Source of the DNA: a bacterium
GTDB taxonomy: Bacteria > Desulfobacterota > Binatia > UBA12015
Assembly: GCA_018970825.1 (NCBI GenBank)
Contig: JAGWVP010000127.1
Span: 1-8,005 of the forward strand
DNA: 8,005 nt
Direction of reading: 5' to 3'
How positions within the stretch are numbered: position 1 is the stretch's first letter; each line of letters starts with the position of its first letter. Below the pieces are notes generated by a model. That model made no database searches and was not told where the DNA came from. It saw only the letters and a program-made list of their open reading frames with translations. The translations under genes and the position numbers were made by a program. Positions 7,698 to 8,005 of this stretch are shown piece after piece.

Positions 7698-8005
7698 CCG
7701 GCCGTGCACGGGCGCGCGACCCGCGCGGCTTCACGCTGCTCGAGGTCATCGTCGCGATGGCCGTGATCGCGATCGCCTTCACCGCGATGCTGGGACTCCA
7801 CGTGCGCAGCCTGAACCTGGTCGCACGCGAGCGCGCCTACACCCGCGCGCTGCTCCTCGCGCGGACGCTCGTGACCGAGACGGAACTCGGCCCCGTGCCC
7901 GAGATCGGGAGTTCCGGCGGCGACTTCGAGGAGCGCGATCCCGGCCGCTGGTCGGGCTTCCGATGGGAGCGCGAGGTCGTGGGGACGCCGATCCCCGACA
8001 CCCGC
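7694..8005 (+). CDS. gspI: T2SS minor pseudopilin GspI, 3' end outside window
   Basis: GspI is a minor pseudopilin that, in studied systems, forms the tip complex with GspJ and GspK. The window holds its first 104 codons. The start ATG overlaps the gspH stop (ATGA, 7694-7697). The 12-residue leader MTGRARARDPRG ends at the prepilin peptidase site G12/FTLLE, with Glu at mature +5. The hydrophobic helix is VIVAMAVIAIAFTAMLGL, followed by a polar helix with RSLNLVARERAYTRALLLAR. The later GRWSGFRWEREV resembles the F/W-x-W strand often seen in GspI. FTLLEVIVA is more typical of GspI than of GspH or GspJ, and the gene order agrees. Without the C-terminus, GspJ cannot be wholly excluded. No independent ribosome binding site is visible. 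Confidence 0.88.
   Translation, partial: MTGRARARDPRGFTLLEVIVAMAVIAIAFTAMLGLHVRSLNLVARERAYTRALLLARTLVTETELGPVPEIGSSGGDFEERDPGRWSGFRWEREVVGTPIPDTR

Overview
The window holds the first seven genes of a type II secretion system (T2SS, general secretory pathway) operon. They lie on the + strand in the order gspC-gspD-gspE-gspF-gspG-gspH-gspI, and gspI runs off the right edge. At the left edge, on the - strand and divergent from gspC, is the start of a lysyl-tRNA synthetase gene (lysS), of which the first 86 codons are inside the window. The DNA is very GC-rich, roughly 70% or more by eye, with almost all third codon positions G or C. The T2SS implies an outer membrane. The GspC form (one membrane segment, HR domain, C-terminal PDZ), the gene order and the proteobacterial look of the LysS N-terminus suggest a high-GC Myxococcota or 'deltaproteobacterial' lineage, or another high-GC proteobacterium. 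This placement is an inference and is not firm.

Layout: 1-258 is the lysS 5' part (-). 259-445 is a divergent intergenic region with a plausible lysS promoter, a weaker candidate gspC promoter, and between them a cluster of GACGCG motifs that includes a 16-bp direct repeat and a 7-bp-arm dyad. 446-1339 is gspC, 1336-3807 gspD, 3820-5448 gspE, 5480-6685 gspF, 6697-7158 gspG, 7155-7697 gspH and 7694-8005 gspI (partial). Junctions are tight: ATGA overlaps at gspC/gspD and gspH/gspI, a GTGA overlap at gspG/gspH, and gaps of only 12, 31 and 11 bp elsewhere. All seven genes are therefore probably one transcription unit with translational coupling. The one strong Shine-Dalgarno sequence stands before gspG, the major pseudopilin, which is needed in large amounts.

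How the genes work together, from knowledge of the family: GspD is the outer-membrane secretin channel and GspC links it to the inner-membrane platform. GspE is the cytoplasmic ATPase and GspF the polytopic platform protein. GspG (major), GspH and GspI (minor) are pseudopilins that assemble into the periplasmic pseudopilus after prepilin peptidase processing. GspJ, K, L and M are expected just beyond the right edge but are not seen.

No new biological system is visible; this is an intact, conventional T2SS locus. The points most worth a second look are a roughly 90-residue glycine-rich insertion in the GspD N3 domain, the repeat cluster between the divergent promoters, and the selective strong ribosome binding site of gspG.
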